A DNA stretch of 64,000 bases from Tricholomella constricta (Eukaryota > Basidiomycota > Agaricomycetes > Agaricales > Lyophyllaceae): assembly GCA_013368375.1 (NCBI GenBank), contig JAACJP010000002.1, forward strand, positions 124,001 to 188,000. The letters are read 5' to 3'. Shown here one piece after another: positions 35,323 through 45,822 of the stretch. Position numbers and translations under genes: made by a program. The notes below the pieces were generated by a model that ran no database searches, had not been told where the DNA came from, and worked only from the letters and a program-made list of their open reading frames with translations. Within the stretch, counting starts at the first letter, position 1. Every line of letters begins with the position of its first letter.

Positions 35323-36410
35323 TTATGAGGTCTTGCCCAAGAGTCCTTTGATTTTCTTCTCCGTAGCGCTTACCGCGCTCGTCTCATCTTTCTCCAAGCT
35401 TTTCGCGTGCTTCTCCAGGGTGGCAATGGTGCGTTCCACCTTGGCAGGTAAAGCTTTGAGTCTTTCGATCGCCGGGTCGGCTGCCACGCGGGACATAAAA
35501 GAGCGTCAGTATGCATTCGAAACGATACAAGAGTGATGTAAAGACGCGAGGTACCAATCTCGTCCATTGCCTTTTCAAAATCCGCCCAGAGTTGCTCGCG
35601 GGCCTTGTACGCCTCCCGGAGCTCAACGAACAGGTTTCCTATATTGCGCTAGTTGCCATGGACGAATCAGCACACCCCTCTGTCTGAAGTCAAAAACACG
35701 CACCTGAGCCGTTCCCCAGGCGCGCTCGAGCTCATCGTGGTCCTTGATCGCTAGGGCCTCCATGTCCTTGCAGGTCTGATCGAAAATGGAGATGCCTTTT
35801 TCGAATGTTCTGTCTACGTCCGTCTCGATCTTCTTGTGCAGCCGCTTCACACGGTTCACTGTCGGCACAAACGTCTCCGCGATTTCCTTCTTCAGCTCCC
35901 GACTACGGTGGTGGAAAGCGGGTTGCAGCGATTCAACGAGGGTGTCGTGCTTGTCGATGGATCCTTGGCCGCTGGTGATTGCAAAGTCAAATATATGCGC
36001 AATTGTGGATAAGTAAACGTACGGCGTGTCCAGCAAATGGGAAAACAAAGTGCTCTCTTCCTCCCAATGGAAGAATGAGTCCTCGTCGTCGGAGTCACCT
36101 TGGTCTTCGTTGTAGTCCGGTTCGCTCCCATAGATAGTATCGTCGTTGGGATCGAATCCCAAAAGCAAACGGGATGTCCTTGGGTTTCTTCGCAAGGGGC
36201 TAGGAGTTGCACAGGAGTTCCAGGGTGGTCTTGCGCGGCCACCTGATGCATTTGAAGGGTGTGGGCGGATAGGGCCAAGAGGCGTGCTCTTCCACGGCTT
36301 TGAAGCTACGGAGATGTGTTAGACGGAGATTACCAGCGATCGGAGGCAAACGCACAGGCCCTAGATGAACGCGGGCGACGGTCAGGAGACGAGAGGCGAG
36401 TTCGCGCCAT
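35323..36410 (-). CDS. Hypothetical coiled-coil protein
   Basis: About 300 residues in four exons. The start MARTRLSSPDRRPRSSRA, then a Ser/Pro/Arg-rich basic region, RRNPRTSRLLLGFDPNDDTIYGS, an acidic patch (DYNEDQGDSDDEDSFFHWEEE), and long charged helices: IEVESLQ-like LVESLQPAFHHRSRELKKEI, FVPTVNRVKRLHKKIETDVD, MEALAIKDHDELERAW, NLFVELREAYKAREQLW, and the end KHAKSLEKDETS, KIKGLLGKTS. The helical part resembles structural or chromosome-associated coiled-coil proteins. I recognise no family. It is divergent from the first G-gamma gene with 243 bp between starts, so the two may share a promoter. Confidence 0.7.
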
Positions 36411-36653
36411 GGGTTTTCAGGATCACAATGGATTCAAACTCCGCTGATTTGCCCTCGCCGTTGTGGTTGGTCACCGCTGTAACTTTCCACCTTCCGTCCT
36501 TCTTTTTCGTCTGCTCTGGTCAGTGTCGCAGGCGTCGTCCTGCCTCCGTTCAGTCATGTTTAAACTAATTTTGAACCGTGCTGCAGTTCTTGAGCCCGTG
36601 GCCGGCGCTTCTCACCCGTTTTCTCGACTCGTAATCACCATCATCCGCCCACC
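36411..36653. promoter_or_regulatory. Bidirectional promoter, coiled-coil gene / G-gamma 1
   Basis: A 243-bp head-to-head gap with pyrimidine-rich tracts and no clear TATA box. Confidence 0.5.
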
Positions 36654-37109
36654 ATGAACTCTAGGCCTCATAAGGTCAGGCCTGCACGGGATGGTCATCA
36701 TGGCAGGCTGCTAACTACAATCACAGCAATCTATGTCCGAGCTCAAGTTGCGCCGGTTAACGGAGCACAATCAGCGGTTGCGGGAGGACCTTGCGCGACC
36801 TAGGGTTCGAGTGAGCGAAGCTAGCCAGAGGTGCTTCCTCCCGCTCACCTTACCTTCCTGCGGGTACTGATTTGCATTCCAGCTTGATTCGCTACTGCAA
36901 GACCACAAAAGATCATCTTGTACGTCTTTTTCACTGATCCGACCTCCTGTTTCTATATGCGGTGTCCACATCCTGCATAGTCGCTATTGAAGCTTATGCT
37001 GATATTACATCACTTTTGTTTCTAGGTGCCGTCAGTATGGGGACCAGTCAACAAGAGCGAGGATCCGTACGCGCCCCCAGCTCAAGGCTGCAATTGCGTG
37101 ATTATGTGA
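36654..37109 (+). CDS. Heterotrimeric G-protein gamma subunit, copy 1
   Basis: An 81-residue GGL-domain protein in four exons. It reads [47 protein letters not shown], then [14 protein letters not shown]. The long helix, the L-I-R-Y-C segment and the N/D-P-Y near the end are those of fungal G-gamma. The last four residues, CVIM, form a CaaX box for farnesylation, and CNC just before offers a palmitoylation site. It pairs with G-beta in pheromone or nutrient signalling at the plasma membrane. The second copy lies 760 bp downstream on the same strand with the same intron positions. Confidence 0.9.
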
Positions 37110-37870
37110 TTGTCCTCGCTCATCCTTTCACCCCCGCTCTCACTCCCCGCTGTCGCGTGCATGGACGGAGAGTGTGTCGACGAAACGGCGGCCGTGACTT
37201 CTGAATACTTTTTCACTTTTCTGGTGGTGCCGTGGAAGACAGATTCTTATACCGTAAATCCTTACATACCTCACTCAGTCAATCAACTCTCACATTCTTT
37301 TGACCTCGACACATACATCGCACATCCTCCCTCCGTCGCTCCTCCGTCGAAAGCGAATGAACGATAGTTTCATTTTACTGGTAGGGCATTCTCCCAATTA
37401 TAGTTATCGCACTGCTGCTTTCAATTTTGTGTTTTCTTGTTCCTGGACCCCTGTCTCTTCAACTTCTTGGCGGGTTATTATCCTTCTACATTATACACTT
37501 TCTATGTTCGTCTCGACGTGCGTCGTTTACTCGTAAATATATTTATTGCACGCGTCGAGCACGCGGTTGTTCGGATTATGAAGTCTGATCTGTGTGATGC
37601 AAATACCCAGGAGTGATGGGTTGCTGTGTCGGGATTGGCTGTTCACAGGTTCCCTGATCCTGACAAGTCCAGCCGTGAAAAATAGCTATCGAAATCAAAC
37701 CCTAACCGCCCTCGACAGCACCCACATCGCCATCCACTCCTCTCCGTCGTCGTCCTTATTCTCCAGTAAGCACAGTTTTGCCCTTCCGACGCCCAACCGT
37801 CCTCACTAAACGACGACCATAGACAAACCATCACCGCACAATCACACGCGACATTTATCACCGAGCAACC
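37110..37870. other. Spacer between the two G-gamma genes
   Basis: 761 bp with pyrimidine-rich tracts near 37690-37870, presumably 3' end of copy 1 and promoter of copy 2. No gene seen. Confidence 0.4.
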
Positions 37871-38242
37871 ATGAGCTCTCGCGCAGGTGGCCGTCAGACA
37901 ATGTCTGAACTCAAGCTCCGGCGATTAGTCGAGCACAACCAGCGACTACGAGAGGACCTCGCCAGACCCAGAGTGCGAGTCAGTGAGGCTAGTGCCAGGT
38001 GAGCAGGCACCTAATCCAGGACCCCTTTCACATCTCATTCCCTATTCCCGCAGCCTTATACGATACTGCAAAACGACCAAGGACCACCTCGTGCGTGTGC
38101 TGTGCTGGCCCGTGCATCCTCACGCACCTTGACTCACCCACCAAATTTACAGGTGCCTTCGGTCTGGGGACCTGTCGGCAAGTCCGACGACCCATACGGC
38201 CCGACGGGCGGTGGCAACTGCTCCTGCTGTTCGATCCAGTGA
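37871..38242 (+). CDS. Heterotrimeric G-protein gamma subunit, copy 2
   Basis: An 84-residue paralog of the gene just upstream. [19 protein letters not shown] starts the same helix; [20 protein letters not shown] is identical to copy 1. The end differs: [16 protein letters not shown], a CaaX box CSIQ preceded by two more cysteines for acylation. Introns fall at the same codons (after the SEAS-A/Q-S arginine and after DHL). The difference between the copies is concentrated at the N-terminus and the lipid-anchor tail, which could change membrane targeting rather than G-beta binding. Confidence 0.9.
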
Positions 38243-38940
38243 TACTGCCGAGCGCCCACGCTACACCGCCTCGCCCCCCGACTCGTATTCCGCTCACCCT
38301 CATACACATACCGGACTTGTAGACACATGGAAAAACAGAGCATCCACACCACCCCGGCGCTCCCCCTTACACATATCTGTAACATCCTGTACATCTCATC
38401 TCTACTTACCTTCTTGTTTTCTTGTTCCTTCTCAGGTATCTCCATCCGCGCGTTGTTGTTTTTCCTCCTCTTTTCTTCCGTCAGGATGCCTTGCACCGGT
38501 GCTTTGCGTTTCACATGTAACTTACTCATCCCCTCGTTACTGTTTATCTATCTATGTCGTCTAACGCCTTTTCTTTCTCGTTTCCTTTGCCTCATCCCAT
38601 CCTCACTTGTATCACACGTACAACCTAAAAAGGTCACTGGTCGCCACCAAGGTCTGTCTCCTTGGTCAAAAGCATCGCCTTCCGCGAAATCTATGTATGT
38701 TCTACATACAGCAAGCCTTGTACCCACAATGGTAGCAACGTTGGCATATCTAGACAGACAGATAGGCACCTGATTCCTGGATGACGGACTGATTTGACTT
38801 GCAGTTAAATTCTAAAATTCTAAGCACACCGCCCCGAGACAATCACACCACAATGACCGTGTGAGAAGAAGAGCGTCAAATACCACAATTCATCGACATT
38901 TGCGCGCTTGGGTAAGGATATCACGTTCCCGTGCAAGCGA
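38243..38940. other. Intergenic, nothing recognised
   Basis: About 0.7 kb of pyrimidine-rich sequence between G-gamma 2 and the MITE; no motifs in the open frames. Confidence 0.35.
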
Positions 38941-38948
38941 GTCACAAT

Positions 38949-38982
38949 AGGAGGGGGGCCTATGCTGTGAGAGGCTATATCC
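38949..38982 (+). repeat. Left terminal inverted repeat of the MITE
   Basis: 34 bp, 33 of which match the reverse complement of 39542-39575. Confidence 0.9.
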
Positions 38983-39541
38983 TAAGAAGTACAGAAACTG
39001 GGAAAAATTGGCCGTTTTCACCGATCCTAAAAGTACATAAACCGCCAAATTTGGGTGTGCTCCCCGATCCCGCCTGGGTGCAGAAGCCTGGACCCAGCTG
39101 TGTTGACCGATCCTACGAGTACAGAAAACCACGTGTGCTAGCAGCTCTAAGGGCCGCCGCCTGACACTAACAGAGCGCCGCCATATTGTCACCCCGCGCC
39201 CTCGCCTCTTCTCCACATTTGTGCATGCCACCCGCCGTTTCGCAGTCAGCAAGCGGTTTGGCATGTCCCCGCCGTGCCCAGGCTTCCAAATAAGAATCAC
39301 CTCAGGAACTGTCTCAGAGTTGGATTCTGACTCGGACAATGATAAGAGCCGGTGCTTCCTGCTATCTCTACACTACTTTACAGTCCTAGGCTATACTATA
39401 CCCTCCTTATAGTTTTGGAAAAAATTACATGTTTGATCCTTATCAAGTACATAAATTGCCTAATTTGGAAGCACCCGATCCTGATGGGTACAGAAACCGG
39501 CAAAATTGACCAGGACAGAAATTGCGAATTTTGGGGGTTTT

Positions 39542-39575
39542 GGATATAGCCTCTTACAGCATAGGCCCCCCTCCT
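39542..39575 (-). repeat. Right terminal inverted repeat of the MITE
   Basis: 34 bp, mirror of 38949-38982; the target duplication GTCACAAT follows directly. Confidence 0.9.
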
Positions 39576-39576
39576 G

Positions 39577-40202
39577 TCACAATCGCTGCAAAAACTCCTT
39601 GACGCCCGCCGCGTTGAGCGCGCCAACGAATTGGTCGATGGGCTCGCCGTCGCGGAAAGCGATTACAGTGGGGAGCGCGCGGATCTGTGCCGGAAGGGGA
39701 TAGAGGTGAGGCGTGGGTTTAGCAAACCTGGTGGGGTGAGATGCGTACTGAGAATTTCTGGGCTAAAGGGATGAGCTCTTGATTCTCTGTGTTGATTTTG
39801 ACCACGTCTATTGGGAGGCCGGACTTGGACTTTACGCTAGTATCCGTGGCAATGTCCTTGAGGATGGGCGACAGCTGGTGACAGGGTCCACACCACCTGG
39901 AAGATGTCGGGTAAGGTAGACAGTATTAGGCATTGTGGGTGGGGCGTACTCAGCGTAGAAGTCGACCAGTACAATCCGGTCTTTGGTGTTGACTACCTTG
40001 TCGTATGTCTGGTTGGAAAAGCCTCCTGGTCACGTTCTTCCCCGTGAATGACGAGGTTTGAACGCACCTCGAGACTCGCATCAGCATATTGTTCTGCCCG
40101 AAGCGCTGTAGAGTGCAGTTTACGGAACGCTAGCGCACGGGCGCATTTAGTAGACTTGAGTGAGGCGCGTTGGAGAGAGCGAATTGCCAGAGATGAAGAC
40201 AT
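39577..40202 (-). CDS. Mitochondrial thioredoxin
   Basis: The start MSSSLAIRSLQRASLKSTKC is an Arg/Ser-rich matrix presequence. Spliced exons give FSNQTYDKVVNTKDRIVLVDFYA, the active site EWCGPCHQLSPIL, IDVVKINTENQELIPLAQKF, and IRALPTVIAFRDGEPIDQFVGA with the cis-proline (ALPT). The end is GVKEFLQRL. It reduces disulfides in mitochondria with thioredoxin reductase. The stop codon (39577-39579) lies inside the right-hand target duplication of the MITE, so the element sits directly after the stop and now supplies the 3' UTR. The coding sequence is undamaged because the duplication kept the last codons. The exact edge of the exon after SLEV is uncertain by a codon. Confidence 0.88.
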
Positions 40203-41007
40203 GGCTTGACGTGGATGGTCAAAATGGAGGGAGACCCGAATACTGACAAATGCTGGTAGGCGCGGGCCGTGCAACACCGATCTTTCCTCCCACCACAATG
40301 ACACCCTCTGCTTTCCAATACCTCTGCTTTACTCCTTGTGGAACTCGTGGGCTGTATCCGTCGCATATACAGTTATGTAAATGGTTGTGCATATTGTCTT
40401 CTCTGATGCCATCTTTGTACGGTGGAGTTGACTTGCATGTTGATCATTTTCAACGTCGACGTCGTCTTCGTGATCATTGTCGCATCCATGCTCTGCGGAA
40501 CACAGTACTGGTGGACATATGGCAGACTCTTGACTCTCGGCGCTCATTCTCCTAATGAACCCCTGGGTCACACGACGCGGCCTGATGAGAAATCGAATCT
40601 GCAGTGTACATGATAGGTGATCCCCATCCAGTGGTAACTTTTACACTGATCAGCGATGGTTCATGATATGAATGCTCCTAAAAAAGCTTTCGACGCTACT
40701 TGGTTGTTATGGAACCTTCCATGTCTCCATGTAAACGCAGATGTCCTGTTCTATTTCTGTCAGGCATCAGCCCACTTAAAAGCTGCAGACTCGGAGTGTA
40801 TGCTGTTCTCGGTTCCATCTTTCTTTCCTTCGCCTTGTTCACGAGCAGTGTAAGTCCTCTCAGACCTGATTCCTCTGATTCTTTTTTCACTTTGGGATCT
40901 TTCGCCACCTCTCACAGGCTCGAATTCTGTTTATTCGTATTGGACCATTGTCACACAGAGACTTTTATTCGTAACTACTACCTGTTGATCGTTTTTCGTT
41001 CTTCAAA
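40203..41007. other. Intergenic, divergent promoters
   Basis: About 0.8 kb between the thioredoxin and cupredoxin starts. Small open frames without motifs; CT-rich tracts precede the cupredoxin gene. Confidence 0.35.
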
Positions 41008-42031
41008 ATGCGCTACCTCGCTGCTACTGTTGTTGCCCTTACCTCCGTCGCCGTCGCCTCTGCTGCAAATATACAGGTCCTCGTCGGTGATAATGCTGGT
41101 GTAAGTCGTGTATCACCTTACGAAAACCCATTCACTGATTTCTCCGAAGCTCACATTCACCCCGCCGAGTGTCGTCGCTGCGTCCGGAGACACGATCAAT
41201 TTTGAATTGTACGTTCAGCGATAACAAGAGCTCAGAATTACTCTTCGCTTACACACTATTGTTACCAGCCGCGCAAAAAATCACGCAAGTCCCGAATTAA
41301 CATCACGCCTTCATTTGACGATATTTAATACTTCTCGTGTTTTATCTCTAGTCCGTAACACAGTCAACGTTCGCTAACCCATGCGCCATTATGACGACCC
41401 CCAAAGCTGGTGTGGACTCCGGCTTCCAGGCTGTCGCTCCCGGTGCCACTCAATTCCCCTCGTGGAGCATCACCATCGACGATCCTTCGACGCCACTCTG
41501 GTTCTTCTGCGCACAAACTGCTCCTGTCAGGTAATACTGATTCCAGATATAAGGCAATTGACTACTATGCTGATATTCGCCGAAAGCCATTGCAAAGCAG
41601 GAATGGTTTTCGCCATCAACCCAACCGCAGAAAAGAGCTTTGACGCGTTCCAGGTTTGTTCTTCCCAAATGCAATCCACTTTACGGAACCTGCCAACACA
41701 AATACCTCTGTAGGTCAACGCCAAATCTGGTCCCTCCGGATCTGCGCCCCCCGCATCAGGCGACTCTGAACCTGCACCGGGGGTGCCAGGCAATTCAGGT
41801 GGGTCAGGTGGGTCAGGCGGGTCAGACGCCTCCTCCAGTAGTTCCAGCACCACTGCTATCGCCACCGGCACGCTCAGCGGCTTTTCTACTGTCGTCGGCA
41901 CCCCGCCTGCGTCCACGGGCGCCGCGGGCAATTCCACTAATGCTCCCCTTGGGAATGGTGCGCTACGACTGGGCGGCAGCACCTCTGCCCTTCTTGCCCT
42001 CGCTGGTCTCCTTGCTGGCTTGATTCTGTAG
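41008..42031 (+). CDS. GPI-anchored cupredoxin (plastocyanin-like) cell-surface protein
   Basis: The signal peptide MRYLAATVVALTSVAVASA leads to ANIQVLVGDNAG, LTFTPPSVVAASGDTINFEF, NHSVTQSTFANPC, PLWFFCAQTAP and HCKAGMVFAINP. The ligands of a type 1 copper site are all visible: His in NHSVTQS, Cys in WFFCAQ, His and Met in HCKAGM. A Gly/Ser-rich stalk (SGGSGGSGGSDASSSSSS) and a hydrophobic end (ALLALAGLLAGLIL) fit a GPI anchor with omega site around GNG/ALRLGG. Such serine-rich cupredoxins are common in fungi; the electron partner is unknown. The intron 41285-41351 uses GC-AG (gcaagt); any GT alternative breaks the frame before the copper site. Confidence 0.88.
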
Positions 42032-42355
42032 AGTAGAGGTGCAGACTGGATTTTGGATTGATTGCAGCTTGTATTTGGAGAATGAACTATGATATTTATT
42101 TGTCTCGATACACTTCTGAAAGCGCGTCTTGATGCAGTGTAATGTAATTTGTCGAGTGCTGGATATTTGACAATGGCATAGTGACTGGCTATCGATCCTC
42201 CTTCAGTTTAAGGATCACCGAGCCCAAGACGCCTTGGTCGAAACTGAATGCCGCTTTAGGCAGTGATAAACTCCGCCAACTGCTCCTCTAACGCTAGCTT
42301 GAACATCTAAGTATTGCTTGCTGCGCAAACTCAATTGTTCTTCCATCACTCAACC
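42032..42355. other. Intergenic, nothing recognised
   Basis: 324 bp between the cupredoxin stop and the myotubularin start. Confidence 0.4.
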
Positions 42356-45323
42356 ATGGACGCTATCCGTGTGTCCAAGGTCAGATATAAGCCTTTGCGA
42401 TTAGGGACAGAGCTCAATAATGGCTCTCCAGGTTGAACGAGTCGCATGCACAAAGTCTGGAACAACACGACTGGGCACAATCCATTTGACTGCCCACCAC
42501 CTCATCTTCCGTTACGATGGCGAAGCAGAGAAGGAGATGTGGGTGGGTAAATACGTCCCTAGCCTCTGATCGTTACTGATTCTGGCCTCGTGTAGGTGCC
42601 GTATCCCATAATCTCGCTCGTCTCCTGTCTCCCACAAACACTGCAAGGCCAATGTCCTGTCAACTTCCACACACGGACGTTTGAGACGTTCTCTCTCTCG
42701 TTCTTCAAGGACAGCGATGCCACCGATGTGTTTGAAAGTGTGAAGGAACTTACTGTCGCTAGTACGTCCGTGCCCTTCAGATTCGCGTTCCTTATCTCAC
42801 CCTCGTACCAGCGTCTGTGACACAGCTTTACGCATTCTTCTACCACCCCAATCCCCCTCTATCCGCTTCAAATGGCTGGTCTTTATATTCACCCCGCGAC
42901 GAGTTTGGGCGCATGGGAGTTGGGTCGCGCAGCAAAGCTTGGCGCTTCACTGACGTGAATAAAGACTACTCTGTGGGTACCTCACACTCGCCTGTGGAGT
43001 CATTTATCCATTGCTATTAGTAACTCCAGTTCTGCGCCACGTACCCTGCACGGCTGGTCGTTCCCACAAGGATCAGCGATACGACGCTGCAGTACGCCTC
43101 CAAGTACCGGAGCAAGTGCCGCATACCGGTCCTGAGCTACCTGCACTGGGCAAATTATGTGCGAGTTTTCTCTGATCTATGTTTCTCGGGACTGGTCTGA
43201 CATACCTATTATAGGGAAGCATAACTCGGTCTAGCCAGCCCATGGTTGGCATCACCCAGAATCGCTCTATCCAGGACGAGAAGCTCATTGAGGCGGTCTT
43301 CCAATCTCACGCGTCACCCGAAACGCGTGCGTCGAACGCCCTTGTCTACGGGGCAACCACCACAAACCTGATCATCGACGCGCGGCCCACGGCCAATGCG
43401 ATGGCGAATACTGCTAAAGGTGCGGGCACGGAAAACATGGACCACTACAAGGATAGTAAAAAAGTGTACCTCGGCATTGACCACATCCATACCATGCGTG
43501 AATCTCTGGGGAAGGTGGTCGAAGCTTTGCGGGAGGCGGACACCTTGCTTGCGAGCATCAACAGCGATCTTCCAGATCAGGTTGCAGGGCTCGCAGTCCT
43601 TGACCGAGGAGCACTTCGCCGTTCGGGCTGGCTACGTCACATCGCTGCCATTCTTGAAGGCACCGTTCTCATCACCCGGAACGTACATGTCAACTCTTCG
43701 CATGTCTTGATACATTGTTCGGATGGTTGGGATCGCACGTCTCAGTTATCAGCCCTCTCACAGTTGTGCCTTGATCCCTTCTATCGCACGATACACGGCT
43801 TCGAAATTCTCATCGAGAAGGACTGGCTTTCATACGGACACAAATTCCTCGATCGATCTGGGCATCTCTCCTCAGACAAGTTTTTCCTCTCGTCTAACGA
43901 CCTGGTCAACTCAAGCAGCGGCGCCGAAGCTTTCCTGGCCTCAGTTCAGAACAGATTCGCTTCACAGCAACACATCAAAGAAACGAGCCCTGTTTTTCAC
44001 CAATTCCTTGAAGCTGTCCGCCAGGTCCAGCGACAATTCCCGGACCGTTTCGAATTCAACGAACGTTTCCTCCACCAGCTGTACTACCACCTGTACTCTT
44101 GTCAATTCGGTACGTTCTTGTATAACTGCGAGCGGGACCGTCGGGTTAGTGACGGTAACGGGCCGCCGCCATGTGACCGCTCCGTCAGTGTATGGGACTT
44201 TTTGAATTCCCCACCGGAGATGGCTTTGAACCGCAACCCGACCTATGATCCCTCATTGGATGATCCAGTGAGCCGTGCACCGGGAGCGGACATGGGGGTC
44301 CTCTTCCCGAATCCCAAAGATGTGCGTTTTTGGTACGAGCTGTATGGCAGGACGGACGAGGAGATGAATGGGAGACCTTTCGTGGCGCAGTCCCGTGTTG
44401 CCGGTATTGAAGTGGTTGGGCCAATTGAGGATGCCGAGGAGGACTCAGCGGATCTCTCAAGAGTGGACACACCGTCGACGATTCCGCTCCCTCCGTCACC
44501 CTCCTCTAAATCTACCCCTTTGGTTCCTTTGGCGCAATCATTGCGATCGCTTGGTCTACGGCCTGAGTCCAGAGGCACGTCGCCGAGCCCGAGAGCCGCT
44601 TCACGAGAACTTTCTTCGACGCTCGACCCGTTGGCGCGGCCGACTCCCACAAGGGCGGACAGTAGTTCACTTTTCTCGACATCTCCCTCGGACATATCCT
44701 TACGGGCTGGCCGAATGCCCTCTCCATCTCCGCAGATACCTGCCACCCGCGCACGCACAAAGCCGCCAGAGTTCCTGCCAAGCAGCGGTGTCAAGTCGAT
44801 ATGGGGGAAGCTCTCGTCGAATGCCTCGGCCGCGCTTTCGGTGGTACAGGACACGTATACCAGCGTTGCTAAGGATTTGAGAGGAGGAAGTGAGGGAGAG
44901 AAGACGGCGGAACTGCGCAGCCGGGATGCTTTGAGCGCGTGGGGCGAGGAGTTACCTTCCTCATCTACTGCATCATCTACTTCTCGCGGTCTTGGCTCAT
45001 TGTCACTTCCGACGGCGAACCCCTGGGCGCCGTCGAGCCCAAGGACACAACCTTTGGCTCTTGAAGAAAACCCATGGGGGTCGGCGCGATTACCTACGAG
45101 ACCAGCGGATCCGGAGCCATACCCATCGTTGAGCCCGCTTCCGCTCGACCCTACAGTCGCACATCCAGTGCCCAGGAGCGCGTCTTCACTCTCTTCGATT
45201 AGTCTTACTACGGCGCCGAGCACGACGACGCCCAACAGCAATGGGGTTGATGTCGCACCCCCGAGGAACGTTTCGCCAAAGGCTTCAAGCACGACAGATC
45301 CCCTCGGGGTCGGGCTGCTATAG
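42356..45323 (+). CDS. YMR1: Myotubularin-type phosphoinositide 3-phosphatase
   Basis: Dephosphorylates PI3P or PI(3,5)P2 on endosomal membranes. Exon 1 is only MDAIRVSK. The PH-GRAM domain follows: GTIHLTAHHLIFRYDGEAE, VPYPIISLVSCLPQ. Then RFTDVNKDYSFCATYPARLVVP, YRSKCRIPVLSYLHW, ITRSSQPMVGI, and the P-loop HVLIHCSDGWDRTSQLSAL with the C-x-x-G-W-D-R signature of active myotubularins. DPFYRTIHGFEILIEKDWLSYGH and the LSSNDLV to FHQFLEAVRQ segments complete the catalytic domain. A long Ser/Pro-rich tail (about the last 300 residues) is disordered, with repeats such as PLALEENPWG and NPWAPSSP. The domain is intact. Symbol by analogy with the single yeast family member. Confidence 0.9.
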
Positions 45324-45822
45324 AAGGATTCACGGACGAATTGTAAATAGAAAGAATTCTATTCTGATTTGATCATAGACCATTGGACGTGGATACCTCG
45401 TCTGTCGTGATGAGATCCGCCCATGCTGTGTGTCTGTGTGTGCCTCTTGTACACCTGCGATCTTGTCGCTGTCACTGGCGATCGTGCGAGGATGTGTTCC
45501 AAAAGCGACAACAAGAATCGGCCGAAAAGCAACATCTCGGTTTGTTTCTTTGGAATATGAAAGGAATATGGGAGAGTCTTGTGCTAATATGCGCGCAGCT
45601 ATCGATTGATGTTGTGCTTGCGTTCCTCTTCCGGAGGTATCTCTCAACATCTTGCGCGATCGAGCCAAGATTAGATCGTGTGGCCGAAAAAGTCAAGATG
45701 GCGTGATATCGCTTGTGCTTACCTCAGCAGCACAAAATAAAATTCGAACAGGACAGCAAAGTTGCGCCATCCCATACTTGCTCTTCCCCTCTCCCATCTA
45801 TCCCTTCTTCCAGATCATAGCG
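45324..45822. other. Intergenic, SAM synthetase promoter
   Basis: 499 bp with CT-rich tracts just before the SAM synthetase ATG, typical of highly expressed fungal genes. Confidence 0.4.

Larger units (their letters stand above)
38949..39575. mobile_element. hAT-like MITE (627 bp) with 34-bp TIRs and 8-bp TSD
   Basis: The ends are inverted copies of a 34-bp sequence starting AGGAGGGGGGCCTATGCTGT, with one mismatch (position 21). Immediately outside both ends stands GTCACAAT (38941-38948 and 39576-39583), an 8-bp target-site duplication. That length is typical of hAT transposons (also seen in a few other superfamilies). There is no transposase frame, so it is a non-autonomous element. Inside are at least six copies of a degenerate ~43-bp unit with the core cCGATCCtnnnnGTACAnAAA. 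Confidence 0.9.

Noticed and set aside
38949..39575. Telomere-like or CRISPR-like array from the 43-bp units
   Set aside because: Units are degenerate, lack unique spacers and lie inside a TIR/TSD-bounded element of a eukaryote.
39396..39626. Minus-strand frame crossing the MITE and thioredoxin end
   Set aside because: Out of frame with thioredoxin and made of TIR sequence.
44243..45292. Long minus-strand frame (349 codons) opposite the myotubularin tail
   Set aside because: Mirror of a GC-rich, Ser/Pro-coding region; no motifs and no introns or start context.
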